A DNA stretch of 64,000 nt from Epiperipatus broadwayi (lineage: Eukaryota; Onychophora; Udeonychophora; Euonychophora; Peripatidae). The DNA is taken from positions 560,001-624,000 of the forward strand of contig JAQFVV010000277.1 in the NCBI GenBank assembly GCA_028023455.1. Reading direction: 5' to 3'. Made by a program: the position numbers and the translations under genes. The stretch's first letter is position 1; the number at the start of each line of letters is the position of its first letter. Positions 48,080 through 59,894 of this stretch are shown here, one piece after another. The notes under the pieces were generated by a model. The model did not search any database and was not told where the DNA came from. It was given only the letters and a program-made list of their open reading frames with translations.

Positions 48080-49060
48080 TAGGCTATCTGTATCTATCTA
48101 CTTATCTATTGATCTATCTTTTATCTCTCTCTTTATCAATCTATATGCTTTGCTATCTATTTACCTATATACTTTGCTATCTATCTATTTATCTTTTACT
48201 TGTCTTTTATCAATTTATCTAGATATCTATCTTTCACCTGACTATTTATTTATCTATATCATTTTACTATATCTATCTGTTTATCTATATATCTATCCAT
48301 TTCTCTTTATGTTTATATCTCTACTGTCTATTTATCTGTTTTTTTATCTATATATTTATTTATGCATCCAACCATCCATTTAACTATCTATTCATTCACT
48401 CATCCATTATCTATCTATTTATTTATCTACCTACTTAACTACCTTCATATCTATCTACTTATATACATACCTATGTATCTGTTTCTCTATGTGTTTATAT
48501 ATGTATTTATTAAGCTAGTTTTCTATTTATTTACATATCCAACCATACATTTAATTATATGGCCACCCATTGATCCATTATCTATTTATCTATCTACCCA
48601 GCTATCTATTTATATACATACCTATGTATCTGTTTCTCTATGTGTTTATATATGTATTTATTAAGCTAGTTTTCTATTTATTTATTTACATATCCAACCA
48701 TACATTTAATTATATGGCCACCCATTGATCCATTATCTATTTATCTATCTACCCAGCTATCTATTTATGTGTTTTCCTATATGTTTATTTTATTTACCTA
48801 TCTTTATGTATCTAACCATCTATTTGACATCTAGCTACCCATCTATTAACTAGTTATTTATCTGTCTATCTACCTATCTAACTACAAACTTATCTATTTG
48901 TTTCTGTATATGTTTATTTTATCTATATATCATTCTGTCTCTTATCATTCAACATCCATTTAAGTATCTATTCATTCATCCATTCATTATCTATCTATTA
49001 ATCTGCCTAGCTATCTATTTGCCTACATATCTATATATTAATCTAACTATTTATCTTCTT
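48080..49060. repeat. Degenerate (CTAT)n tract, left arm
   Basis: About 1 kb of interrupted CTAT/TTAT tetranucleotides. Within it a 151-bp block is tandemly duplicated (48461-48611 and 48612-48765), sharing TATGGCCACCCATTGATCCA. Long open frames here (SIYL repeats) are artefacts of the tetranucleotide. Confidence 0.85.
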
Positions 49061-49744
49061 ATATAATATTGATTTTTCTCTTCATTTGTGCTTGTAATTT
49101 AAATTTACATTGGTTTGTTCATCTGTATAACGAAGTAGTTTCTTTCATCATTATCACCTTAAAGTAAGTGTACTTTTAGTGATCACCATAACCATAGGTC
49201 TTTTAAATTGAATTATTGTTGCTACTTTATTTATATTGTAAAGTGATTATGCATGCATTTTTATTTAAATTAGTCCATTTAAATATTCCATTTATTGCAC
49301 AATTGGTCACCTCTTTTGTTTATTACACTTCCTAAGGTTGGCAATAAACCATGTCTTCTTGACCTTTCATTTTCTATCATCACACTCCATACCCACTAGA
49401 TTGACTGTAGATCAAAGCTATGACCAAATTGTTTTTATAGTCCCAAAAAACAGACTTATATTCTGGATTATTCTCTGTAGTATAGCAGTGAAGTGTGGGC
49501 TGTTGCATGGAATCTCATATATAATCTGTGGTGCATTCTCTTTTTGTAATTTGCCTTTTGTGTTGTTAATCAACCTATTAAGATTAGGAATCATGAAAAC
49601 TAACTTGGAAAGTTGGCTTACCCAATGATCTTTTTTATTTTGTTCGTTAACTCAGAAAATAAGGCATGCAAACCCATGGTTTAGTTTCACTTAAAAGTTT
49701 TAAGGCTCACTTTATATTTATGGAACTAGTGTCTATTTTCTTAT
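49061..49744. other. Spacer of the giant inverted repeat
   Basis: Unique sequence with a 96-codon open frame at 49338-49628 (hydrophobic, no family recognised). It may be the last remnant of an element's interior; nothing firm. Confidence 0.4.
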
Positions 49745-50905
49745 GTCTCTGTCTGTCTATTTATTTATTCATTCATTTATTCATTCATTCATTTATCTAT
49801 TGACACACTTAAACATTGAAAGACTGTTTTGATGAATCAATAAATACAAAAATAGATGGATTAATTGATGGATAGTTTAGTAGATAGACAGGTTGATTGA
49901 TTGATGAATAATAAATAAATAGATATATAAATGTATAGCAAACAGAATGATGAATGAATAGACAAATTGGTGCAGAGGTAAATAGATGGATAGATTATTG
50001 GATGAATAAAACAATACATTGATAAATTGTTGGATGGATAGATAGACAAAGGAATGGGTAAATGGATTGATAGATAGACAGATAGAAAGTCAGAGAGATA
50101 GTTAAAATAGGTAGATACATAGATAGAAAGGATGGTTACATGAATTGATAGGGAGATAGATGAATAAATGGATAAGTAGATAAGTATAAAATCAGATAAA
50201 TAGATAGATAGATGGATAGATAGGTAGATAAATAAACATATAAAGAGGCAGATAGCTAGCTATGCTTGTAAGTAGATAGGTAGGTAGACATATAAATAGA
50301 TAAATAATAGATGGGGTGGAAAGTTAAATAGTTAAATGGATGGTTGGATCCATAAATAAATAGATATATAGAAAACCAGTTAATAAATAAGTAGATAGAT
50401 AAACATATAAATAGATAGATAGGTATGTAGGCAAATAAATAAATAGATAATGGGTGGATAAATAGCTAGATAGGTAAATGGATAGTTTGATGCATAAGTA
50501 AATAAATAGGTAAAAAAAAAACCCAGATAAATAAAAAAATAGACTGATCGATACACGAACATATAGAGAAAAAAGTAGATATATAGATAAACTGATAGAG
50601 AGATAGATTAAAAGATAAATAGGTATGTAAATTGGTAGATAGATAGGTAAACAGATAGGAAGACAGTAAATACATAGATAAACAAATGGAGAGATAAAAG
50701 ATAGAAAGATATGTAGATAAACAGATTAAATAGATTAAATGATAAATAGACACGTAAAATATAAATAGATGAACGGTATATAGGCGGATAGATAGATAAA
50801 CAGAGTCAAGTAAAAGATAGATTGATAAATAGGTACGCAGGTAGATATGAAGAAATAGATAGCTATTAATGAAATGAATGTGTGGATAGCTAGTTAGTTA
50901 TTTAG
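49745..50905. repeat. Degenerate (ATAG)n tract, right arm
   Basis: Complementary counterpart of 48080-49060, about 1.1 kb. Minus-strand open frames rich in SIYL are artefacts. Confidence 0.85.
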
Positions 50906-51699
50906 ATGAATGATCTCATTTTACTAAAGAGTTTTAGTCAAAACTTTTTATTTTTGCTTCCAACTGACATCATTGAGAACTAATGACATTGAGGTTAAAG
51001 GTGAAACACAAGAATAAGTCTTGTAAACTTTTTTTTATTCTCATGTTTAGTAGAGAGATATAATGTTGCATGCTTTGAAATAAAGAAAAATTATTTAATT
51101 AGTGTAAAATATGTTTTTGTAATTTTATTTATTATTTTTAATATTTATTAAGCTTACATTTATTAATAGATGCTATTAATTTGGGTGAGAGAGGGGGACA
51201 AATATTAATATTTCCTTTTTTAAAAAAAATTATGTGTAATATGCTTTTATAGTTTTATTTATTAGCTGTAAAATTAATTTTAATATTTATTATGCATAGC
51301 TTATGTTCAGTCTGTAAATAGTAATTTGTTAAAAAAAATTTTGATTAAATATTATCTGCTAAACTCTATTGCTGTTATCAAAATATTTTTGATGAAATAT
51401 CAAAAACTACTCTGCTCTCATAAGAACATGTGTTTTATTCTTTCATAGTAATTAGTTTAATGATTTATTTGATGTTTTATTTGTTTTAATTTTTAACCTT
51501 TAATTGTAAAAGTAATTTCAATATGTTACAATGTAAGCAGTCATTTATTTTATTAAATATTAATATTTGCTAAATTATGTTTGTTTAGCATAATATCCAC
51601 AATGCTTTTATTATGCTAGTTTTTATCTTGGTTTAGTAATTTATATTGCCACCATATGTTTGGTATATTTTAAAAGTAAAATACTTTAGTAAATAGTGG

Positions 51700-52395
51700 G
51701 TTTGAACTTAGGATTTTCAGTCTATATTCATTTTCCACTCCATCTCAAACAACCAATACCCATGATCACACACATATGAAAAAGATAATTAATCCCCAAT
51801 ATATGTATTTTGTGCAGAACCAGCACCCATCAGTTGGTCCAGATTACCATCTCCACCCATATATACAATCAGTGCTCAGCTTTATATTAAGATAGCCAAT
51901 CTTAAAACTTTAATGGACAGACTTCAAATTACTCCATCTCACAACTTTTCAGCCATCCATTTCATTGAAAATCTGATGATTGAATGTTCAAAACCCACAT
52001 TAGTGCCAAGGTTGTCATCCTGCTCATGTTGACATTTAGGATGACAACCTTGGCATTAATGTGGGCTTTGAACATTCCATCATCATATTTTCAATTAAAT
52101 GGATGGCTGAAAAGTTGCGAGTTGGAGTAGTTTGAAGCCTGTCCATTAAAGTTTGAAGATTGGCTATCTTAATATAAAGCTGAGCACTGATTGTATATAT
52201 ATGTGGAGATGGTAATCTGGACCAACTGATGAGTGCTGATTTAACATGAAATACATATATTGGTGATTATTTATCTTTTCAACATGTGTGTGATCAGGTG
52301 GGTCAGCAATATGAGATGGCAAGGAGAGTTGAGGGTTGTATGAAAGTCTAAGTTCGAATTCCACATACATTATATCTATATGCGGGTTTGAGCCT
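51700..52395. mobile_element. Family B palindrome inside the giant repeat arm
   Basis: Left unit about 51700-52034 (ribozyme strand minus) and right unit about 52035-52395 (plus) mirror each other around TGACATTTAGGATGACA. The insertion interrupts homology between the arms of the giant inverted repeat, so it arrived later than the palindrome. The left ribozyme (51795-51838) has lost A9 and G12. Confidence 0.7.
52221..52264 (+). ncRNA. Hammerhead ribozyme, family B
   Basis: ACCAA, CUGAUGA, stem II GUGCU / AACAU (one C-A mismatch), GAA, AUA / UAU stem III, A17, UUGGU. The core is complete. Predicted cleavage follows A52259. Confidence 0.65.
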
Positions 52396-52539
52396 GTATA
52401 GTGTTTTAATTTATATTTTCAGTATTGTAAATTTATTGATTTTTTGTTAATTGTAATATTATAATTTTTGTATTAGATTATGCAATTTTTCTTTCAGATG
52501 CCATGTCTACCATATTTTAAAAGGAAACTGCTTTACTTT

Positions 52540-52870
52540 ACACACAAGAAATTTGAACTTTTTATGTGGATCAAAATTAGTCTATTTGCTGTTTAAAAAT
52601 CAACACTTCTTTCAATAGTGTAGATTCATTGTTTTTTTAAAAATTAATTTATTATTAAAATATAGTTTAAGCACATTAATTCTTGTGTTTAGGCCATTTT
52701 TTGGATGCAATACTTATGTTAATGGGAACATGTGGTTGTTGCCTTATTTTAAAAGTAAAATGCCTTAGTTTACACACAAAAAATTTGAACTTTTTAATTT
52801 GGATTAAAATCAGTCTATTTGCTGCTCAAATTCAAAAATCAACACTACTTTTGATAGTAGATTTATTGCT
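52540..52870. repeat. Diverged direct duplication in the right arm
   Basis: ACACACAAGAAATTTGAACT (52540) and ACACACAAAAAATTTGAACT (52770) begin two similar blocks that continue to AATCAACACT. The left arm has a single counterpart near 47210-47280, so the duplication post-dates the palindrome. Confidence 0.6.
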
Positions 52871-53040
52871 TTTTTATTAACTGTAAGCATTAAAAGACTT
52901 TAGTTTACATACATTAATTCTTGTGTTTATGCATTTTTTTCAGCTACCATACTTACCTTAATGTGAGCACATGATTACTGCCATATCTTAAATGTAAAAT
53001 ACTTTAGTATTGTTTTTTGATATTTGATTTCAACAGTAAT

Positions 53041-53175
53041 TTTTTTGGTCATGTGATTACATCAATTTTTTGGTCATGTGATTACATCACTTTTTTGGTC
53101 GTGTGATTACATCAATTTTTTGGTCATGTGATTACATTAATTTTTTGGTCATGTGATTACACCAATTTTTTTGGT
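53041..53175. repeat. Minisatellite, 25-bp unit, about five copies
   Basis: TTTTTTGGTCATGTGATTAC + ATCAA repeated nearly perfectly. The left arm carries one unit (46920-46945), so the array expanded after the inverted duplication. Confidence 0.85.
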
Positions 53176-53603
53176 CATTTCCTAAATATTAATATTTTCT
53201 ACATATTGTTTTTTGATACTTGATTTTAATAGTAATTTGATTTTTATTTTGGCACATAATTATGCTAATTTTTTTGGTTGTTTTCTAAATACTAATATTT
53301 GCTACATATTCCTTTTGATATTTGATTTTGATAATTTTTTTTTTGATTATATAACATGAGTTTTTTTTTATCATTTCTTAATTACTAATGTTTGCTAAAC
53401 ATTGTTTTTAAAATTTTTATTTTTTGATTATGCTTATTTCAATGAAATTTCTAGGTTGTTTTTTTTTTATTTTGAAATTTTTTATGTGGACTGGACAAAA
53501 TATCTGTATCACTTTATTAATTTTAATTGTATTTTCTAACTAACATTCTTTATTGCTTCATTGTGTCAGCAATGGGTTTGGGGTTCCCCTAAAGTCCAAA
53601 ATG

Positions 53604-53949
53604 GCATAGAGTACATACTAAATTAACATGATACTTATCATTTGGTTCATGTCTTCCTTAAAGTTACTCATTAGTTATCAAAATTTATCTATACAAATGT
53701 AATGTAAAGGAGCCGATCTGCCTGCATTCACAACTATGACCCCCCCCCTTTCCAGATAAATACTTTAATGGTTTTTACTAATTGTTAAAAATTGTATTAT
53801 TTCTATACTAGATATTAAAGTTTAATAAATATATTACTGTTAAACAAAATAATAATAAATATATGAATCTTTAATTAATGTTTAAAGTACATATTCATAT
53901 TAGAAACGATATGATAATTTATAACTGCAGAAAGGAATTTGCTTTTAAC
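53604..53949. other. Nothing recognised
   Basis: Includes a C9 run near 53740; no element recognised. Confidence 0.45.
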
Positions 53950-56421
53950 TGAAAGGAGACCCTTTGATTCCTCTTGGAGGCCTTAAAGGAACCAAGCAGG
54001 GCAAATTCCTAATGTCCACTCCATATGTTGTTGTCGTTGCAGCTGTTATTACTATGTGATTATTCATATAGCATATGAACATGAATGGGCTGCTCACCAA
54101 CACGCATTAGCCAGCGTGATGAGTTTATTGGCTTTATACCTCTGAGTTTAAGATCAAGAAACATCATGGTCTTTCTTCTCAGTTGCCTGATAAGGCAGAA
54201 GGAATGTTTGTGTAAATGATATTTTCCCAATAGATATATACAATTATGACAGACAAAAATAAATCATAGCCTTATTCCCAGGAGGCTGTAAAGTCACCAA
54301 CCAAGGCAGCAGTTGGTGGCTGAAGGTGGAGGGTGCTAAGAATCCCCTGATTGTGGACTCAGGCTGCCATTTGATGATGACTTTTTATAGGTACTTACAA
54401 CTGCAGATCACTTTCAAGAGAAGGAAGATTGCAAGAATTATAAGAAGAACTATCTTATATTAAATGGGACATTATTGGACTTTGTGAAGTTAGAAGAAAA
54501 GGTGAAGAGACAATTGATTTAAAAAGTGGACATGCACTCTATTATAAAGGCACAAATATTGGAAATACAAGTGGAGTAGGATTTATTATAAATAAAAAGT
54601 GGAAGAACAACATTGTGGAGATTGATGGTGTATCAGACAGAGTGGTAAGATTAGTTATACAACTTAATAGCAGATACAAAATGCAGATAATTCAGGTTTA
54701 TGCCCCAACAAGTGTTCATAGTGATGAAGTAGTAGAAGATTTTTATATGGATGTACAAAAGGCTTTTGATCAGAGTAAACAACATTTTAAAATTGTTATG
54801 GGAGACTTTAATGCTAGAATTGGTAAACAAATGAAAGATGAAAGTGCTATAGGTAATTTTGGTTATGGTAATAGAAATGAGAGAGGACATAGACTAGTGG
54901 AGTTTGCTGGAAAAAAAACCTTTATATTATGAATTCTTTTTATGAGAAAAATGTTAAAAGGAAATAGACATGGAAGCATCCAAATGAAGGTACAGCAGAA
55001 TTGGATGATATTTTGACTAACAGAAAATACATATTTCAAGATTGTAATGATCTTAATAAATTTAACACAGGAAGTGATTGTCGATTAGTAAGGTGTAAGA
55101 TGCGTGTTAATGCAAAACTAGAGAGACAAAAATTATTAAGAAAAACAATTTTTACAGTTGATATTCCTAATCTTCAGAAACATTCTAATGAATTTAAATT
55201 AGAACTGACAATTGGTTTCAAGTATTAGTAGATTTTGAACATGATTCACATTTGAATGAAATTAATATGAAAATAACTGATACACTTTTGCAACAAAGAT
55301 AGCTGGTAGAAAAATGCAGCAATTGACCAATAAAATTTCTACTGAGACTAAAAAAATTATGAAGAAAAGAAGGAATATGAAGATATACAAAAATGGTGCA
55401 TTAAAAAGGATTGAATATCTCGAATTTTGTAAAATGGTACGGAAAAGAGTTGAAAATGATATAAGAAAGTATAACTGTGAACTAGCAAGGAAAGCTGTAG
55501 AAGAAAATAAAAGTCTCAAGAATGTAAAACAACATTTTGGTATTGGTAGGAAATTTATATCTGCAATAAGAAAAAAAGATGGAATTATTACTAAAAAGAG
55601 AGATGACATTATGAAATGCGTAGAAGACTTTAATCAAGAATACCTCCTATTTCTATTACATCTTCTTAACTGCCCAAAATTTTAAATGAAGAAGTGAAAC
55701 ATGCAATTAAATGTATGAAGAAAGGAAAGGCTTCAGGTAATGATGGAATTATAATTGATATATTAAAAGAAGCAGGTGAAGAAATATAATTTTTTTTTAG
55801 CAAAGTTCTATACTAAATGTCTAAATGATAAAGATGTACCAGATGATTGGAAGAATGCAGTAATAATATTAATATTTAAAAAGGGTGATAAAGAAGATAT
55901 TAGAAATTACAGACCTATCAGCCTTTTATCAGTTTTATACAAAATTTTTACCAAGATAATTACAACTCGTCCACAAAGAACATTGGATTTTCACCAACCA
56001 AGGGAACAAGCTGGATTTAAAAGTGGTTTTAGTACAGTAGATCATATCCAGGTATTAAGAGAAGTTATAGAAAGGACAAATGAATATGAGTTGCCATTAT
56101 GTTTTGGATTTGTAGATTATGAAAAGGCATTTGATTCTATAAACATTTCTTCAGTGATTAAAGCATTGGATCATCAAGGCATAGATCCAGGATATTGTCA
56201 TATTTTAAAGAATATTTGTAAAAATGCAACAGCAGCAATTAGATTACACAATGATACTGGGAAAGTCAACATTGAGAAAGGTGTAAGACAAGGTGACTCC
56301 ATATCTCCAAAACTTTTTACAGCAGTATTGCTAGATGTATTTTGTGGATTAAAATGGGAAACTAAAGAAGTGAAAGTAAATGGAGATTATTTAAGTCATT
56401 TAGATTTTGCAGATGATAAAG

Positions 56422-56439
56422 TTTTTTTTTTTTTTTTTT
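56422..56439. repeat. Poly-T (18) run in the RT active-site region
   Basis: Directly after FADD-K the expected hydrophobic strand is replaced by an 18-base T run, shifting the frame between the segments at 55776-56447 and 56407-57240. Could be genuine slippage or a sequencing error in a homopolymer. Confidence 0.8.
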
Positions 56440-56769
56440 GCAAATAATGCTTCAAAGCTGCAGGAAATGTTGCAGGAGTTATCAGATGAAAGTAGGAAAG
56501 TAGGACTCAAGATAAAAAAGACTAAAGTAATGTTTAATCGATTTGCTCAAAATATGAAAATAAAGATTGATTATGATGAATTAGAAGAAGTTAACAGTTA
56601 CAAATACTTTGGTCAGATTATTAATACAGATGGAAACATAATGGATGAAATTAATCATAGAATTAACCTTGGTTGGAGTGCTTTTGGTAGAAATAACTTG
56701 ATACTAAAAGGAAATATGCCTATGTGTTTGAAAAGGAAGGTTTTTAACAAATGTGTTTTACCAGTTTTT

Positions 56770-57225
56770 ACTTATGGATCTGAGACTTGGACACTTAATA
56801 GAAGAGCAATACAGAGACTCCAGACCACTCAAAGAAGTATGGAGAGATGCATGTTGGGAGTAACAAAAAGAGATCGAAAATGCAATGTATGGATAAGAGA
56901 ACAAACAGGTGTTACTGACCTCATTGAAAAAATTAAAAGATTGAAGTGCAATTGGGCTGGACATATTGCTAGAAGAGATGATAATAGATGGACAATTACT
57001 TATGGATCTGAGACTTGGACACTTAATAGAAGAGCAATACAGAGACTCCAGACCACTCAAAGAAGTATGGAGAGATGCATGTTGGGAGTAACAAGAAGAG
57101 ATCAAAAACGCAATGTATGGGTAAGAGAACAAACAGGTGTTACTGACCTCATTGAAAAAATTAAAAGATTTAAGTGGAGTTGGGCTGGAAATATTGCTAA
57201 AAGAGATGATAATAGATGGGCAATT
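56770..57225. repeat. In-frame tandem duplication, 2 x 228 bp
   Basis: 56770-56997 and 56998-57225 are aligned repeats encoding 76 residues each (starting TYGSETWTLNRRAIQRLQTT). Because 228 is a multiple of three the frame is kept. The copies differ at several sites (REQTG preceded by NVWI versus NVWV; LKCNWAGH versus FKWSWAGN), so the event is not very recent. The breakpoint shares a short CAATT. Confidence 0.9.
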
Positions 57226-57420
57226 AAAATCTTAAACTAGATTCCAAGAGATTGTAAAAGACCCAGAAAGAGACCACATGTGAGATGGATGGATGAAATA
57301 AAAAAGTGTGCAGGAGTGATGTGGAGAAGAGAAGCTAAACATCAGAGTAGATGGATTAAACTTGGAGAGACGTTCATCCTGCAGTGGATTGATAATAGTT
57401 GATGATGATGATGAATATTT

Positions 57421-58960
57421 AAAATATATAACTGGTGAGGACGGTGTCATAGAGGGTTCAGGAAGTTTAACACTTTTGGAGTAAATTGTATTCAGCCTCT
57501 TACTCAAACCTTATAACATTGGCTTGAAAAGCATATACCTTAACCATGATACTATCACAAGATCCTTAAAGTTATAGACTCAAGAATTAATAATATTCTT
57601 CCTATCTAATGATAAATTTCTGTGATAAAAAAGGCATTGAGGCAGATTCGCCCTTGTCTTATAGAGCACCTCATATACATATATATATATATATGCTCAT
57701 ATACATACAAGAAGGACCTTTTCCTCTCATGCTATCACCTGAGTTTTCATCGGGCTTAGAATTTGTTTTCAAGTAGCCAATTCTTAACCTAGTTTATTAA
57801 CATTCCACTATTATTTGGAAAATAATTTTCTAGCTGTTGTTAGCGTGAGAATAGAACAAAAATTGAAAACTTCTCTCAATCCGTCATCACCTGCCAGTTA
57901 GGAAGTGGAATGAATAAATATTTTTTTAAAAGTTATTCAATGACTTTATAAGTGACTGTCGAATAGCCCTTTGCGATTGTTTTGCCTTTATTAGGAAAAA
58001 GAATGCGTGCGCATTTTATGAATTCTATTTATTTAACGAACATAAATATTATTTAATCATAAATATTTTATTATTGATCTTATTTTTTATGACTGCATTA
58101 AATTACCATTTTATTGCTAGAATAATATTTTACTACCTGTTTATTCGCAAGTAAAAAACCCATCTTTATTAAAAGAAACAACAATAAAAAATTAATATTT
58201 TCTTCTTTCTTCCTTCCTCTAGCAACTTTTATCGTGGCTAATAACTTCCTTATTTATTATTTTATTATTTGCGGCTTCTGAGTTTCAGGTGTACTTATTT
58301 AAAAATAGGTGAGGACAAGTTTAATATAGTGGGTAGGGTAAAGTTTTAATTATTTGTGTTTTCAATGCTTTATTTTATCAAAAGCCATGATAAGATTGTG
58401 AACCCTAACATTTGTCCGTCGTAAAAAAAAAACAACTTTCAGTATCTACTTTTTCTAAAACCATCATTGTCCACGACTTATCTTAACTAAAGTAATCATA
58501 TCACGTGGAATTTTTAAAAAAATATATTGTATTTATAAGCATCTGGGTATTAAGTAGACACAGTAGTGCGGCAATGATCGTAACCTTTTATAGATCAAAA
58601 ATAAAACAATTTGGTTTAATTAGTCTGGAATGCTCTAATAGAAACTCGGCATTTTGAATGGTTTAATTAAAAAAGAAAAATACGAAACTATCTAAAAAGA
58701 TCTAGTTTAAAGATCTCCTCCCCGTCTTCTAGATTTAATCTTACACCCATTTTTCTTTTAACTTCACACCTATTAATAAAGAGAGGAATTATTGTACAAA
58801 AAGTAAATTTTAATGATTAACAAGTATTGCAACTACTACAAATTATAAAATACTGCATACCATTCTTTTTAGTTTACATTTAATCAATGTTGACATAAGA
58901 TCTTATTAATTTCTATTCGTTTTCTATAGACGGCAGCACTGTTTATCACCTTGGGTTAGT
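57421..58960. other. Nothing recognised
   Basis: Contains an (AT)n run near 57675-57695; otherwise AT-rich without recognisable element or gene. Confidence 0.45.
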
Positions 58961-58966
58961 GATCTT

Positions 58967-59062
58967 TAGCAACAAGAGAATATACATGTAAATGGAAAAT
59001 ATTTGGTAGGTTGCAGTTTATGGATAATAAAAGAATAGCCAAAATAGTGTTTAATTGAAATA
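58967..59062 (+). repeat. Chimeric scrap of LINE family L
   Basis: GATCTTTAGCAACAAGAGAA and TACATGTAAATGGAAAA match 32578-32622 (late C-terminus). They are followed directly by GTTTATGGATAATAAAAGAA and TAGCCAAAATAGTGTTTAAT, matching 13911-13951 (earlier in the element). The order is reversed relative to the parent. Confidence 0.7.
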
Positions 59063-59528
59063 TCCAAGCATTCTAGATTATGAAGCCAGACCAGTTAGAT
59101 AGTATATATTAAAGCAAAATAAAAATCTGACTTCTTTAGTATATTCCTTAAGTTCAACACACACTTTATCTTTTGACTTTAAAAAATCGTTTATTTCATG
59201 TAGTAGTTCTGAATCTTTGTAAAAATGTTCTTTGACTTAATCAATGAATATCTGCTTGAATATAATAATTCACAATATTCAGATTCATTTTCTTTTGGTT
59301 GAGACCAAATCAGTCTTCTCTGAAGACTTTTAACTCAAATAGAGTTCATAATAATCATGCAGATTCCCATAGTAAGAAACATATTTAAAATTTTACAAGA
59401 GATGATCTTTTAGAAAATGATGCAAAGATAAAAGTTATCCTAACAACATTAAACATTTTACATATGTTTGAAGTAATTGTGTTAGTGATCGAGACTGCCA
59501 AAAGCAAATAAAACAAACAATAGCTCGA
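59063..59528. other. Nothing recognised
   Basis: No repeat or gene recognised. Confidence 0.45.
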
Positions 59529-59538
59529 GCAAAAACTT

Positions 59539-59765
59539 ATAAACAAGGCAAAACTCTCTCCATACAGTAGTGCCAGAGGCTTGTGCATAAAATCCCTACT
59601 AGTCTGGGGTTATTGGATGAGTAGGCATTAGATAGGGATTTTATGAACAAACCTTCTGGCATCCATTGATTACTCTGGTTGGCACAGGGTGGCACTACTG
59701 TATGGAGAGAGTTTTGCCTTGTTTATAAACAATTAAGTGATAGTATGAGATGGTGATCATGTGAT
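59539..59765. mobile_element. Family A element, internally deleted
   Basis: Inverted arms (ATAAACAAGGCAAAACTCTC and complement), tail at right (TAGTATGAGATGGTGATCAT), perfect 10-bp target duplication GCAAAAACTT (59529-59538 and 59766-59775). The ribozyme core is deleted. Confidence 0.75.
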
Positions 59766-59894
59766 GCAAAAACTTGTTTATATGTTTAAAGATATAATTT
59801 GAAAAAACAAATAAAGCTTCAATAGCAATTTATTAAATTAGTACGTTTAATGAAAGTAAAATCTGGATGATAATAAAAAATTTACTAAGGTAAG

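Larger units (their letters stand above)
46800..53510. repeat. Giant imperfect inverted repeat, about 6.7 kb
   Basis: The left arm (about 46800-49060) and right arm (about 49745-53510) are complementary in order. TGTTGTCCAGTCTACATAAA (46815) pairs with the block at about 53480; TCATGTGATC (46927) with the TGGTCATGTGATTAC repeats at 53050; CATATGGTGGCAAAATAAAT (47320) with ATTTATATTGCCACCATATG (51640); and TTCACCTTTGACCTCAATGA (47930) with AATGACATTGAGGTTAAAGG (50985). Similarity may extend to 46757 and 53603. The right arm is longer because of a family B insertion and local duplications. The centre is a unique ~0.7-kb spacer. Confidence 0.75.
53950..57415 (+). pseudogene. RTE-like LINE family R, nearly full length
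   Basis: Best-preserved retrotransposon of the window. The 5' region is uncertain. Endonuclease about 54393-54930: TYNCRSLSREGRLQEL, IIGLCEVRRKGEE, SGVGFIINKKW, VIQVYAPTSVHSDE-like block and GDFNARIG (catalytic Asp/Asn). A frameshift follows at about 54925. RT about 55690-56470: FKKGDKEDIRNYRPISLLS, FVDYEKAFDSI, GVRQGDSISPKLF, FADD at 56405-56416. The C-terminus has TYGSETWTLNRRAI, ending WMDEIKKCAGVMWRREA and ETFILQWIDN after a stop at 57238. The 3' tail is (GAT)n at 57400-57413, typical of RTE-type tails. Defects: frame breaks near 54930, 55680 and 55790, an 18-T run, and an internal duplication. Confidence 0.8.

Noticed and set aside
48150-50753. Long open frames rich in Ser-Ile-Tyr-Leu on both strands
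   Set aside because: They are translations of the degenerate CTAT/ATAG tetranucleotide tracts; a four-base period is open in several frames by composition.
56758-57132. 124-codon minus-strand frame
   Set aside because: Antisense to the duplicated family R C-terminus; its internal repetition only reflects that duplication.
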